Assembly (NCBI GenBank): GCA_038895395.1
Contig: JAWANJ010000017.1
Coordinates: forward strand, 1-17,091
Reading direction: 5' to 3'
DNA: 17,091 bases
Source: DTGL01 sp038895395
GTDB taxonomy: Archaea; Iainarchaeota; Iainarchaeia; Iainarchaeales; DTGL01
Shown here: piece after piece, positions 8,025 to 14,868 of the stretch
Numbering within the stretch: the first letter of the stretch is position 1
How the letters are laid out: every line of letters begins with the position of its first letter
Translations under genes and position numbers: made by a program
Notes under the pieces: generated by a model
Database searches by the model: none
What the model saw: only the letters and a program-made list of their open reading frames with translations
What the model was told of the DNA's origin: nothing

Positions 8025-9035
8025 ATGCTAAGAAACACATGGTTGGCCTACAAAGAGTATCTAAGAGAGATACATTTCTTCATGAGTCCACAAAAATGGG
8101 TTTTTATTTCAATAGTAGCAGCGATTGCCACTGGCTTTGTTGTGTGGTTACTTCTTGGTGAATTTGAAGTATTAAAAGTAGGTAAAACACATGCAACAAT
8201 AATTTCAATTTTATCTGTTTTTGCTCTTGCTGATATCTTGATAACAGCACCTTATCTCAAATCACTGAGAAGGATCTCCCTTATGGAGGAATATTTGCCA
8301 GACGGCTTTAGACAAATGGCAGATACATTAAAAGCGGGCGGCACGTTTGAGTATGCGTTACGTACTGTAAGTTCATCTGAGTATGGACCTCTAACGGAAG
8401 AAATAAGTCTTGTGCTAAGAAGACTTGAAGAAGGTGAAAGCCTAACTAACGCACTGAAAAACTTCTCATATAATGTAAACAGCAGGGTCATCAGGAGAGC
8501 TGTTGATATAATTCTGGACTCGATAGCGGCGGGTGCAAGTTTAGCCGATATACTTGATGAGATTGCTGACGATGTAAGAGCAACACATAGAATTATAAGG
8601 GAAAGGAAAAGCAGCACAATGATGCAAGTGCTCTTTATGGTTGCTGCTGGCATAATAGTAGCCCCGCTTATTTTGGGTCTCATAACAGCAATTATAAATT
8701 TCCTATTGAGCCAAACCATCAGAGCAACCCAAGGGCTACCCACGAAAGCTTCTACCAACTTGGCAGTCGAAACAAACATATTCTGTGATTCTAAAAAATT
8801 TATGACAACCACGGGTTTTGATCAAAAAGGTTATTGGAGTTGTGTAAGTGAGTCAATAATTCTATTGATAATTGCTTACATTATAATTGAAGCTATTGCA
8901 GTTAGCTTCATGATCTCCATGATAAGGGAAGGAAACATTACCAAAAGCTTTATATATATCCCAATCTTCTTATTTACAGCATATATCATATATTATGTTT
9001 CATTTGTGGTTACATCAGGATTCTTTGGGAGGTGA
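8025..9035 (+). CDS. Type IV pilus platform protein (TadC/ArlJ-like), copy 2
   Basis: Second T2SSF-type platform protein, 336 residues. Membrane helices lie at about 26-44, 58-76, 201-228, 277-299 and 309-331. The cytoplasmic helical domain (about 85-195) aligns by eye with copy 1: LPDGFRQMADTLKAGG (91-106), YGPLTEE (120-126), RRLEEGESLTNAL (132-144) and GASLADILDEIADDV (170-184). It lacks the long soluble N terminus of copy 1. A loop of about 47 residues between helices 3 and 4 carries two cysteines (C254, C273) that could form a disulfide outside the cell. AGGTGA at 8013-8018 serves the ATG, and the gene's own stop lies inside the ribosome-binding site of the next gene. Confidence 0.92.
   Translation: MLRNTWLAYKEYLREIHFFMSPQKWVFISIVAAIATGFVVWLLLGEFEVLKVGKTHATIISILSVFALADILITAPYLKSLRRISLMEEYLPDGFRQMADTLKAGGTFEYALRTVSSSEYGPLTEEISLVLRRLEEGESLTNALKNFSYNVNSRVIRRAVDIILDSIAAGASLADILDEIADDVRATHRIIRERKSSTMMQVLFMVAAGIIVAPLILGLITAIINFLLSQTIRATQGLPTKASTNLAVETNIFCDSKKFMTTTGFDQKGYWSCVSESIILLIIAYIIIEAIAVSFMISMIREGNITKSFIYIPIFLFTAYIIYYVSFVVTSGFFGR
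9028..9035 (+). promoter_or_regulatory. Canonical Shine-Dalgarno of the 50-aa prepilin gene
   Basis: GGAGGTGA, a full match to the archaeal 16S anti-SD, ends 5 nt before the ATG at 9041 and overlaps the stop codon of the platform gene. Its strength supports real, probably abundant translation of a very short gene that automated callers could miss. Confidence 0.75.
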
Positions 9036-9040
9036 ATAAA

Positions 9041-9193
9041 ATGTTAAAAGATCAGAAAGCCCAGACTTCTCTCGAATACTTGCTAATCCTTGGTGGAGCC
9101 GTCATGACAGCAACAATTGTTGGAATCTATCTAAAAAACGCAACAAAAACAGTGGGTGGACAAATAAAACAAACAGCAGAAAAAACAACATAA
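9041..9193 (+). CDS. Mini-prepilin with class III signal peptide (50 aa)
   Basis: Archaeal type IV prepilin-like protein. The N terminus MLKDQKA is followed by QTSLEYLLILGG: Gln at +1, Glu at +5, then a hydrophobic stretch, the hallmark of class III signal peptides cleaved by ArlK/EppA-type peptidases. Cleavage after A7 would leave only 43 residues, a hydrophobic helix plus a short polar tail rich in Lys and Thr, with no globular domain. The start is set by an ideal GGAGGTGA 5 nt upstream. It lies between the platform and second pilin genes. It could be a major pilin of a very thin filament or a structural minor pilin. Family assignment is strong, role is inferred. Confidence 0.9.
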   Translation: MLKDQKAQTSLEYLLILGGAVMTATIVGIYLKNATKTVGGQIKQTAEKTT

Positions 9194-9208
9194 AATTTAC
9201 AAAATAAA

Positions 9209-9220
9209 ATTAATATTAAT
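9209..9220 (+). promoter_or_regulatory. AT palindrome, possible internal promoter before the second pilin
   Basis: ATTAATATTAAT is a perfect 12-bp palindrome in the 45-nt gap between the first two pilin genes, centred about 25 nt before the ATG at 9239. It resembles a TATA box and could raise pilin transcription over the upstream assembly genes. However, a start that close would exclude the good GGGGGTG ribosome-binding site, so the promoter reading is uncertain. Confidence 0.25.
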
Positions 9221-9238
9221 CCAATAGGGGGTGCAAAA

Positions 9239-9508
9239 ATGAAGTCAAAAAAAGGACAAGGTGCATTGGAATACCTTCTGCTAATAGGTGCGGCACTTAT
9301 TGTTGTGACAATAGTGATTATGCTAATAACCAGAAACGCAGTAACCCAAGAGTGTGAGTCTAAAAAAACCTTGTGGTACACCACATGCGCTAGCAAAGCA
9401 ATAGAGACATTGTGTAGTGAAACCGATATAGACGGAGATGGCTTGAAAGATTGTCAGTGGAATTCTACAACAAAAACTTGCGAAAAAGTAGCAAGAGACC
9501 CATGTTAA
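9239..9508 (+). CDS. Prepilin with six cysteines and calcium-type loop (89 aa)
   Basis: Class III signal peptide prepilin: MKSKKG then QGALEYLLLIGAAL, cleavage expected after G6, giving an 83-residue mature pilin. The hydrophobic helix runs to about residue 31. The remaining 58 residues form a small domain with six cysteines (39, 50, 59, 72, 81, 89), the last being the C-terminal residue, so three disulfides are possible. Residues 63-71 read DIDGDGLKD, the DxDxDGxxD pattern of EF-hand/thrombospondin-3-type calcium loops. AGGGGGTG (9226-9233), with one G-U wobble, is the ribosome-binding site. The size and strong site make it a candidate major pilin. Calcium binding is inferred from the motif. 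Confidence 0.92.
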   Translation: MKSKKGQGALEYLLLIGAALIVVTIVIMLITRNAVTQECESKKTLWYTTCASKAIETLCSETDIDGDGLKDCQWNSTTKTCEKVARDPC

Positions 9509-9540
9509 ACCAAAGTTTGTTTTCAGTTTGAGCGATTGAC

Positions 9541-9708
9541 ATGAACAATAGAGCACAGGTAGCTACAGACTACCTTATTTTACTTTCTTTTGTTATATCG
9601 CTAAGCATAGCTATAGCAACCTTAATAGTTTATATAACCAATTTGTGTTTGGGCTTTGAAAAAGAAGCTGCAGAAATAAGAAGAAGGTTACTCCAAGGAG
9701 GTAATTGA
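9541..9708 (+). CDS. Mini-prepilin-like protein with Asp at +5 (55 aa)
   Basis: Short prepilin-like protein: MNNRA then QVATDYLILLSFVIS. It matches the class III signal peptide pattern except that Asp replaces Glu at +5. Expected cleavage after A5 leaves about 50 residues: a helix to about residue 33, then a charged amphipathic tail (EKEAAEIRRR). The start is the ATG 32 nt after the previous pilin and has only a weak ribosome-binding site (GAGCGATTG). The stop overlaps the next ATG (TGATG), so the two mini-prepilins are probably co-translated. Likely a minor pilin or assembly factor. It could be a non-processed membrane peptide if Asp is not tolerated. Confidence 0.82.
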   Translation: MNNRAQVATDYLILLSFVISLSIAIATLIVYITNLCLGFEKEAAEIRRRLLQGGN

Positions 9709-9878
9709 TGGATAAAAAAGCTCAAGTATCTTTTGACTATCTTACGTTGTTGGCTTTTGTAATTGCTCTAGTAGTAGCTGCTTCAGTGCTTATAGTATAC
9801 ATAGATATAATTGCAAGCAACCTTAGAACAGAAATTCTAAAGATACAAAGCTCACTGCTACAAAGTCTTATGCGCTAG
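9708..9878 (+). CDS. Mini-prepilin-like protein with Asp at +5 (56 aa)
   Basis: Sister of the preceding gene: MDKKA then QVSFDYLTLLAFVIA, again with Asp at +5 and cleavage expected after A5. The two share the layout KAQV/RAQV, (S/T)xDYL, an LLxFVI core and VYI at the helix end, so they probably arose by tandem duplication. The tail (about 34-56) is amphipathic and could form a coiled coil with the sister protein. AGGAGGT at 9696-9702 is an ideal ribosome-binding site 5 nt before the ATG, which overlaps the upstream stop. Likely minor pilin pair. Function inferred. Confidence 0.82.
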   Translation: MDKKAQVSFDYLTLLAFVIALVVAASVLIVYIDIIASNLRTEILKIQSSLLQSLMR

Positions 9879-9951
9879 ATGTTAAATTATCTAATAAATT
9901 AGACTAAAATTATTCTGTTCAATAAAATGCTTTTGCTTATTAGGTGTAGTA

Positions 9952-10911
9952 ATGTGTGTTGGTTTCTTTTTTCTTTTGTTTTCGATTTCGCTGCTTGGTT
10001 TGGTTTGGGCTTCGTATACTGACATAAAACACAGGGTTGTTAGCAACAAGCTTTGCATATCACTTGCATTATTGGGGCTCTTAATACACATGATAATTTC
10101 TGCCATGTATTCTACTATAATACCTTTTCTTTATTCTTTGTTAGCATTGGCTTACACATTTTGTTTTTCCTACGCCCTATATAAGTTGGGTTTTTGGGCT
10201 GGTGGTGATGTCAAGTTTTTTTCTAGCTTAGCTGCGCTCAACCCAATTAACCCAAAAATATGCTCATTAATTTTTCTTGAACAAAACACAAAAACCATCG
10301 CTGCATATTCAAGCCCCCCACTTTTCCCATTAGAACTTTTTGTTTTTACCATATTTTCTATGTTTCCATTGTCGTTTTCAATTATGCTTAAGCGTACCAC
10401 TCATAGAGTAAGAGTAAAGATAGTTTCCCTTATAGCGGTATCATTTTTAGTTTCTTTAGCTCTTGCATTGTTTGGACTTAACACACAACAGGCATTATTT
10501 TTCTTTATCTTTTTAATATCAGCCATAATAATAGCATGCATGCCTCTAGTCAAGACAGTTCTTGTTAAAGAAAAAAAGATAACAGAACTAAGCGAAGGTG
10601 ACATTGTTGGAGAGATAATAAAGGTGGAAAAGGGCAAAATAATAAGAGAAAAAGATTTTAATATAAGAATGCTCATAAATTACATGGCCATTGACGAAAG
10701 TAATGTTGCAAAAGAGGTTCGAATAATAGCTAACCCGTTTAAAGCGAGAGGTGTAACATTGGAAGAAATAGAAGAATTAAAAAAACTAGTTTCCCAAAAA
10801 AAACTAGAAAATAAAATCCTTGTGAAGGATTCAACACCAATGATACCAGCAATTTTGTTTGCATATGTTTTGCTAAATATCATGGGTGATATTTTATGGT
10901 ATTTTATCTAA
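9952..10911 (+). CDS. Archaeal prepilin peptidase (A24 aspartic protease)
   Basis: Membrane aspartyl protease that removes class III signal peptides from prepilins at the cytoplasmic face. The 319 residues show the two catalytic aspartates: D24 in YTDIKHRVVSN after the first helix, and D86 in GGDVKFF (the GxGD-type motif). Several hydrophobic segments follow, then a soluble, charged segment (about 205-295) including ARGVTLEEIEELKKL, typical of the archaeal peptidases with a cytoplasmic C-terminal domain, and a final helix at about 300-318. AGGTG at 9942-9946 serves the ATG. The gene sits inside the prepilin series and overlaps the next prepilin by 16 nt, so its substrates are very probably the flanking products. 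Whether it is closer to EppA/PilD-like or ArlK/PibD enzymes I cannot tell. Confidence 0.93.
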   Translation: MCVGFFFLLFSISLLGLVWASYTDIKHRVVSNKLCISLALLGLLIHMIISAMYSTIIPFLYSLLALAYTFCFSYALYKLGFWAGGDVKFFSSLAALNPINPKICSLIFLEQNTKTIAAYSSPPLFPLELFVFTIFSMFPLSFSIMLKRTTHRVRVKIVSLIAVSFLVSLALALFGLNTQQALFFFIFLISAIIIACMPLVKTVLVKEKKITELSEGDIVGEIIKVEKGKIIREKDFNIRMLINYMAIDESNVAKEVRIIANPFKARGVTLEEIEELKKLVSQKKLENKILVKDSTPMIPAILFAYVLLNIMGDILWYFI

Positions 10912-11516
10912 AAGCTCGGGGACAAACCTCAATTGAGTTTCTGCTTCTGTTTCTCATTGTTTTGGTGATCATCCATGGTGTAGTTTATCCAGCTTTTGAT
11001 GCTACAGAAAAAAGCGTTTTAGGTCTACATAGAATTGGCCAAGCAAGGCTTGCAGTAAAGCAGATAGCAAATGCAGTAAGTGAGGTTGCGGCAGCTACAG
11101 GAGAAAGTCAAAAGACGATATGGATTTTCTTAGATGATAATATAACAATTCATTGTGACACAACAACCAAGAGGATTTACTTTAGAGTTCCGTTCCAGTC
11201 GTATACGACAGTTGCTCCAATTTCTGAAGGCACAACTATTGTTGGAGCTGGGTGCAACCAAACGCAATACCCTGATGGATGTGAAGGTGGAGAACTTATA
11301 GCCTTTCCAGCATCTTCAGCTATAGAGCTAAACTGTAACAACTTTAAACTTTGTGACGATAAGGGTGGTGCTTGTAATTGCAATGCAGACCCAAGCGGAG
11401 TTTGCATAGATGGAAGTTATATTAAAAAAGTTAAAATTTCAATAACAAAACAATACTTAACTACCTTGCAATCAAGAATTTCACTGCAATCACAACCAGC
11501 ACAACCTCCAACGTGA
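10896..11516 (+). CDS. Large prepilin with class III signal peptide and eight cysteines (206 aa)
   Basis: Prepilin-like secreted protein: MVFYLKARG then QTSIEFLLLFLIVL, cleavage expected after G9, mature length about 197. A long exposed domain follows the helix, with eight cysteines (87, 120, 129, 147, 153, 160, 162, 170). Six of them lie between 120 and 162 in a Gly/Asn/Asp-rich stretch, suggesting a disulfide-stabilised subdomain. The C terminus is Gln/Pro-rich. Its ATG lies 16 nt before the end of the peptidase gene, with GGGTGAT 5 nt upstream, so translation is coupled to the peptidase. Size and cysteine content suggest a minor, adhesive or tip pilin. Confidence 0.88.
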   Translation: MVFYLKARGQTSIEFLLLFLIVLVIIHGVVYPAFDATEKSVLGLHRIGQARLAVKQIANAVSEVAAATGESQKTIWIFLDDNITIHCDTTTKRIYFRVPFQSYTTVAPISEGTTIVGAGCNQTQYPDGCEGGELIAFPASSAIELNCNNFKLCDDKGGACNCNADPSGVCIDGSYIKKVKISITKQYLTTLQSRISLQSQPAQPPT

Positions 11517-11520
11517 TATT

Positions 11521-11895
11521 ATGTGCCATTTAAAATGTTTTTTAAACAAAAAAGGTCAATCGTCTTTTGAACTGATAACTATCCTTGCTGTCTTATTTTC
11601 AATATCTCTCGTATCTTTATCTAAGCTACCAATGCTTGCCAACACAACAGCAATCTTTGCAATTACTAGAGCAGAAACTCTTAAAGAATTGAGCAAGTAT
11701 GACACTTTTTATTTCATAGAAAGCATACACTATGTCGGTAGCTGGAAGGACAGAAACGGTGAAATTGCAGTAAACATTGGCGGAAGTAGACTAAAAACAA
11801 AGCTAATAAACGATATAAATTCCAAGGCATCTATATTGAACAACCTTGAGCTGTGCTATGGTTGTAGAATAACTGTAAATCAGGCTGGAACATAA
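11521..11895 (+). CDS. Prepilin-like protein with class III signal peptide (124 aa)
   Basis: MCHLKCFLNKKG is followed by QSSFELITILAVLFSISLV: Gln +1, Glu +5 and a hydrophobic helix, a class III signal peptide with an unusually long 12-residue basic leader. The mature part would be about 112 residues, with two cysteines close together (C113 and C116 in LCYGCR) near the C terminus that could form a disulfide. The start is 4 nt after the previous stop, with GTGAT as a weak ribosome-binding site. It is the last gene of the pilus cluster, convergent with mcm. Probable minor pilin. Confidence 0.85.
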   Translation: MCHLKCFLNKKGQSSFELITILAVLFSISLVSLSKLPMLANTTAIFAITRAETLKELSKYDTFYFIESIHYVGSWKDRNGEIAVNIGGSRLKTKLINDINSKASILNNLELCYGCRITVNQAGT

Positions 11896-11927
11896 ACAAT
11901 GCAATTTAAAAATAGCTGTTAAAGTAT

Positions 11928-14036
11928 CTAGTCCTTTTGTGTTGGTTTTACTTGGTTGTGTCTTGGCCTGTAAATCTCACCTTTTTTCTCAAGTTTATTG
12001 ATGATTTCATCGAGTTTGTCTGCACTTATTCCCATCTCTGCAGCTTCTTCAACGATAACATCTATTGGGACGGCTTCACCACTTTTAGATTTTTCTTTTA
12101 TCAGTGCCAAGACCTTATGCATGTTCTCAAGCTGAGTATGTGTCTGACCTGTGAGTATTAGATCAATATCTATCTTGCCAGTTTCAGGATCAGTTACAAC
12201 ATCTTTCAGAGATCTTTTGAGAAGTCTTATTGCCCTTTCAGCATCTTGCCTTTCAACCACATTACTTAGCCTTACTCTTGCAGAAGCTTCGCTTAGCCTA
12301 ACAAGGCCTTCCAGTTGTCTGTGCGTTGCAGTGTAAGCGCCTTCTTCACGTCCTTTTTCACGCAACTTCACATAAAAATCTGCAATTACACTTATGGCTT
12401 CATCAGATAGCTCGGGAAATACGTGCTGCCTCGCGTAAGATATATATTTCCTTAAAAGATCTGGTTCTATGGCTGGCATAATAAAACCACCAATACTGCT
12501 AGCATCTTCTTTCTTTATGTTTTTGCCTTGTGCTTTGAGTCTTGATAACCTCTCACCAGCACGATGTGTTTGTAGTATAAAACTTGCGATTTCAGTGTCT
12601 TTTGTTTTATCCAAAATATCCCTTATGAGAAAGAAAAGATCAAACCTCGAAATTAGAGTTGCTGGAAGGTCTATTTGGTTAACTAAAGGCTCATACATCT
12701 CAAATCTAGAGAACTTCGGATTTGCAGCAGCCAGTATGCTTGTATCCGTCTTGAACCTAGTAATTATACCCGCCTTTGCAACACTTACGGTGCTTTGTTC
12801 CATCGCTTCATGTAAGGCAGCTCTTTCTTCAGCAGGCATTTTGTCTAGTTCGTCTACCATAGCAATGCCGCCACTTGCAAGTACAAGTGCCCCTGCTTTT
12901 AAAGTCCACGCTCCCTCACCAAACTCGTCCTTTACTGCAGTTGCTGTAAGTCCAACTCCGCTAGTTGTTTTTCCACCAACATAAATACTTTTTGGTGCAA
13001 TTGCATTTGCTGAAGTTAATATTTGTGACTTTGCGACACCCGGATCACCAACAAGCAGAATGTGTATGTTGCCTCTTATCTGTTGTGTAGGCAATACCTT
13101 TTTTACACCACCGAATAGCTGTAAAACTATGGCTTCTTTAATATCTTCATGCCCATATATGCTTGGTGCTATGCTGTTTATAAGCTTTTCATAAATTTGT
13201 GGATCCTTTGCAAGTTCTTTTATCTTTTTTTCGTCCTCTGGTGTTACAGTTATTTCTTCAAACTCTCTTTGTTTTTGTTCTACGTGCAAACATTCTAGGT
13301 AACGTCCAAAAATAGGTCGGCCTTTCTTTGTTGAAGACAACCTTAAAATACCAACAAGTATTACGCTGTCTCCAGGCAAAGCTTTGTTTACAATATCGTC
13401 TGACAAGTACACATCTAGTGATGTGGGTTGTTCACTGCCCTTAAGAACCTCGAGAGGCTCTTGGATTTGCATCTTCTGGTAGTCCAAAAATTCAGATTCT
13501 TCCTCACACAAGGAAAAGTCTTTGTGGCGACAATTGTCGCAGTAGGGTGGTTCTGACACATTCTGGCCTGTTTGTACTATTTTGTAAGTGTTTCCACATC
13601 GATTGCAACGCCAGCTAGCAACCTTAAGCTTTGGTAGCACGTCAGTGATTTGTTTAACTACACCCTCAACGCATATAAGTTTGTTTAGATGTGAAGCTGA
13701 TATGTTCCTTAGCAAAACTTTGGAGCTCTCAGGGAAATTAAAAAATCTTATGTTCAAAGAAACTTCTTTGGTTTCGAGTGTTGCAAGGGAAAAACTTCTT
13801 AAGGCCTGTCTTGCACTCTCAATGACCAAATCCGGATTTTCTACGAGTTCATCAGCAATCGTGTAATCGAATTTTTCCAGAAGTGCAAAGTCTACAAAGA
13901 TAGAACGCTTTTCAGGGTAACTTTCAATACACCTTTCAATCTCTTCTTTATAGTGTAGTTCAAAAAATCTTCTTAATTTTTCAACATAAATGTTCTCACT
14001 ACTCAGTGTAGATTCTTCCCACTCAAAGGCCGGCAT
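11928..14036 (-). CDS. mcm: Replicative DNA helicase MCM
   Basis: Hexameric 3'-5' helicase that unwinds DNA at archaeal replication forks. Numbering from the first possible start (GTG 14045, 705 residues): N-terminal DNA-binding domain with a zinc motif at C147, C150, C169 and C172; AAA+ core with Walker A GDPGVAKS (333-340), Walker B MVDELDKM (396-403), sensor-1 asparagine in AAANP (439-443) and arginine finger SRF (466-468); and a C-terminal winged-helix segment (about 640-695). No intein is present. I place the start at ATG 14036 (702 residues) because a TATA-like element centred near 14066 would put the transcript start at about 14036-14040, downstream of the GTG. A 10-bp inverted repeat surrounds that element. 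The gene is downstream of tdk on the same strand, with a 140-nt gap. Confidence 0.97.
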   Translation of the reverse strand: MPAFEWEESTLSSENIYVEKLRRFFELHYKEEIERCIESYPEKRSIFVDFALLEKFDYTIADELVENPDLVIESARQALRSFSLATLETKEVSLNIRFFNFPESSKVLLRNISASHLNKLICVEGVVKQITDVLPKLKVASWRCNRCGNTYKIVQTGQNVSEPPYCDNCRHKDFSLCEEESEFLDYQKMQIQEPLEVLKGSEQPTSLDVYLSDDIVNKALPGDSVILVGILRLSSTKKGRPIFGRYLECLHVEQKQREFEEITVTPEDEKKIKELAKDPQIYEKLINSIAPSIYGHEDIKEAIVLQLFGGVKKVLPTQQIRGNIHILLVGDPGVAKSQILTSANAIAPKSIYVGGKTTSGVGLTATAVKDEFGEGAWTLKAGALVLASGGIAMVDELDKMPAEERAALHEAMEQSTVSVAKAGIITRFKTDTSILAAANPKFSRFEMYEPLVNQIDLPATLISRFDLFFLIRDILDKTKDTEIASFILQTHRAGERLSRLKAQGKNIKKEDASSIGGFIMPAIEPDLLRKYISYARQHVFPELSDEAISVIADFYVKLREKGREEGAYTATHRQLEGLVRLSEASARVRLSNVVERQDAERAIRLLKRSLKDVVTDPETGKIDIDLILTGQTHTQLENMHKVLALIKEKSKSGEAVPIDVIVEEAAEMGISADKLDEIINKLEKKGEIYRPRHNQVKPTQKD

Positions 14037-14052
14037 ACTAACCACACATATG

Positions 14053-14079
14053 CTACAAAGCTAGATTTAAGCTTTGTAG
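14053..14079 (-). repeat. Perfect 10-bp inverted repeat around the mcm TATA-like element
   Basis: CTACAAAGCT (14053-14062) and AGCTTTGTAG (14070-14079) are exact inverted copies separated by 7 nt. On the mcm strand the inner part reads GCTTAAATC, a plausible archaeal TATA box about 30 nt before the ATG at 14036. The symmetry flanking the promoter core fits binding of a dimeric regulator that would block TBP/TFB. As RNA it could also fold as a hairpin, but it would lie upstream of the expected transcript start. Confidence 0.7.
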
Positions 14080-14185
14080 GGTTCCTTTCCTATGAACAGA
14101 AACAGTGTTGGGAGAGTAAAATGATTTAACAGCATTTTTAATTTATTCTTATTCAGTTTGAAAAACAAACCAAAATATGGAAACT

Positions 14186-14806
14186 TTATAGCCTTTTTTT
14201 AGTTGGTTTGCCAGGTACCTTGTGGTGTTTTCTGCACCTTGCCACGTAAAGATCCTCGCTTCCAACTACAATTAATGGGCTGTCATAAGGTGCTGGTTTT
14301 CCGTTTATTAACCTCTGCGTAAAATATGCATTTTTCCCACATATGCTCTCTTTGCCATTTATGATGACCTTTTCTGTACAAATAGCATGAAGTTTTGTTA
14401 CAGACTCACTTAACGCTATAAGTTCTGCTACTGTCCTTTCAGAGTTACGGAACCTAAAAGGTTCGCCTCTAAAATCAAGATTAAGGCAGGCTAGAATGAC
14501 ATTTATGTCTTTTTCTGCAAGTTCTATTGCAAGCTCTATGATGCCATCATCCAGAAACTGTATTTCGTCCACACCAATAGCTTCCGTGTCTTTATTCAGG
14601 TATTGCTTTATTTCATAACTATTGTTTATGGGTATCGCTTCTATGCGTCGATCATCGTGAGAATATATGCAATTTCTTCCACCACGAAAATCTATTTCAG
14701 GGGTAAAAACTTGTACTTTTCTTCCAGCTATTTGAAGACGCCTTATGCGTCGCATTAACTCTTCAGACTTTCCACTGAACATAGGTCCAGTTATAATCTC
14801 TATCAT
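14186..14806 (-). CDS. tdk: Thymidine kinase, type II
   Basis: Phosphorylates thymidine to dTMP with ATP (salvage route for dTTP). Numbering from the upstream ATG at 14824: P-loop GPMFSGKS (13-20), Walker B-like VDEIQF (85-90), and conserved DFRGEPF (117-123) of the TK1 family. The zinc-binding lasso has C149 and C162 and a distal CRKHH (C197, H200, H201). The first zinc pair is normally CxxC but is stretched to C-x12-C here. I prefer the ATG at 14806 (206 residues) because the nearest TATA-like element (TTTAAATAG near 14840) would start transcripts between the two ATGs. The longer form adds MKWFIT. The gene is divergent from a membrane-protein gene with a short intergenic region. Confidence 0.93.
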   Translation of the reverse strand: MIEIITGPMFSGKSEELMRRIRRLQIAGRKVQVFTPEIDFRGGRNCIYSHDDRRIEAIPINNSYEIKQYLNKDTEAIGVDEIQFLDDGIIELAIELAEKDINVILACLNLDFRGEPFRFRNSERTVAELIALSESVTKLHAICTEKVIINGKESICGKNAYFTQRLINGKPAPYDSPLIVVGSEDLYVARCRKHHKVPGKPTKKRL

Positions 14807-14835
14807 AGTTATAAACCATTTCATAGGTGCGTTCT

Positions 14836-14845
14836 CTTTAAATAG
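14836..14845. promoter_or_regulatory. Shared TATA-like element between tdk and the membrane-protein gene
   Basis: CTTTAAATAG, nearly symmetric, lies between divergent genes. On the plus strand its centre is about 28 nt before the ATG at 14869, ideal for a leaderless transcript. On the minus strand it is about 34 nt before the tdk ATG at 14806. One element may drive both genes, or two overlapping ones may exist. Confidence 0.4.
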
Positions 14846-14868
14846 TTTTTTCTGTTAAGATAGCTTTT

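Noticed and set aside
8252..8812. 186-codon minus-strand frame inside platform protein 2
   Set aside because: Antisense to a conserved T2SSF domain. Nothing in its translation looks like a real protein.
9879..9951. Possible small gene or RNA between the mini-prepilin and the peptidase gene
   Set aside because: Only an eight-codon frame is present, with no stable fold evident by eye. It is likely just leader sequence with the AGGTG ribosome-binding site.
12469..12984. 171-codon plus-strand frame inside mcm
   Set aside because: Lies opposite the conserved AAA+ core of MCM. It is Ser/Leu-rich as expected of an antisense shadow and shows no domain.
14166..14210. Inverted repeat CAAACCAA / TTGGTTTG around the tdk 3' end as a terminator
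   Set aside because: Only 8 bp with a 29-nt loop, one arm inside the coding region, and archaeal termination mostly uses T-tracts rather than hairpins.
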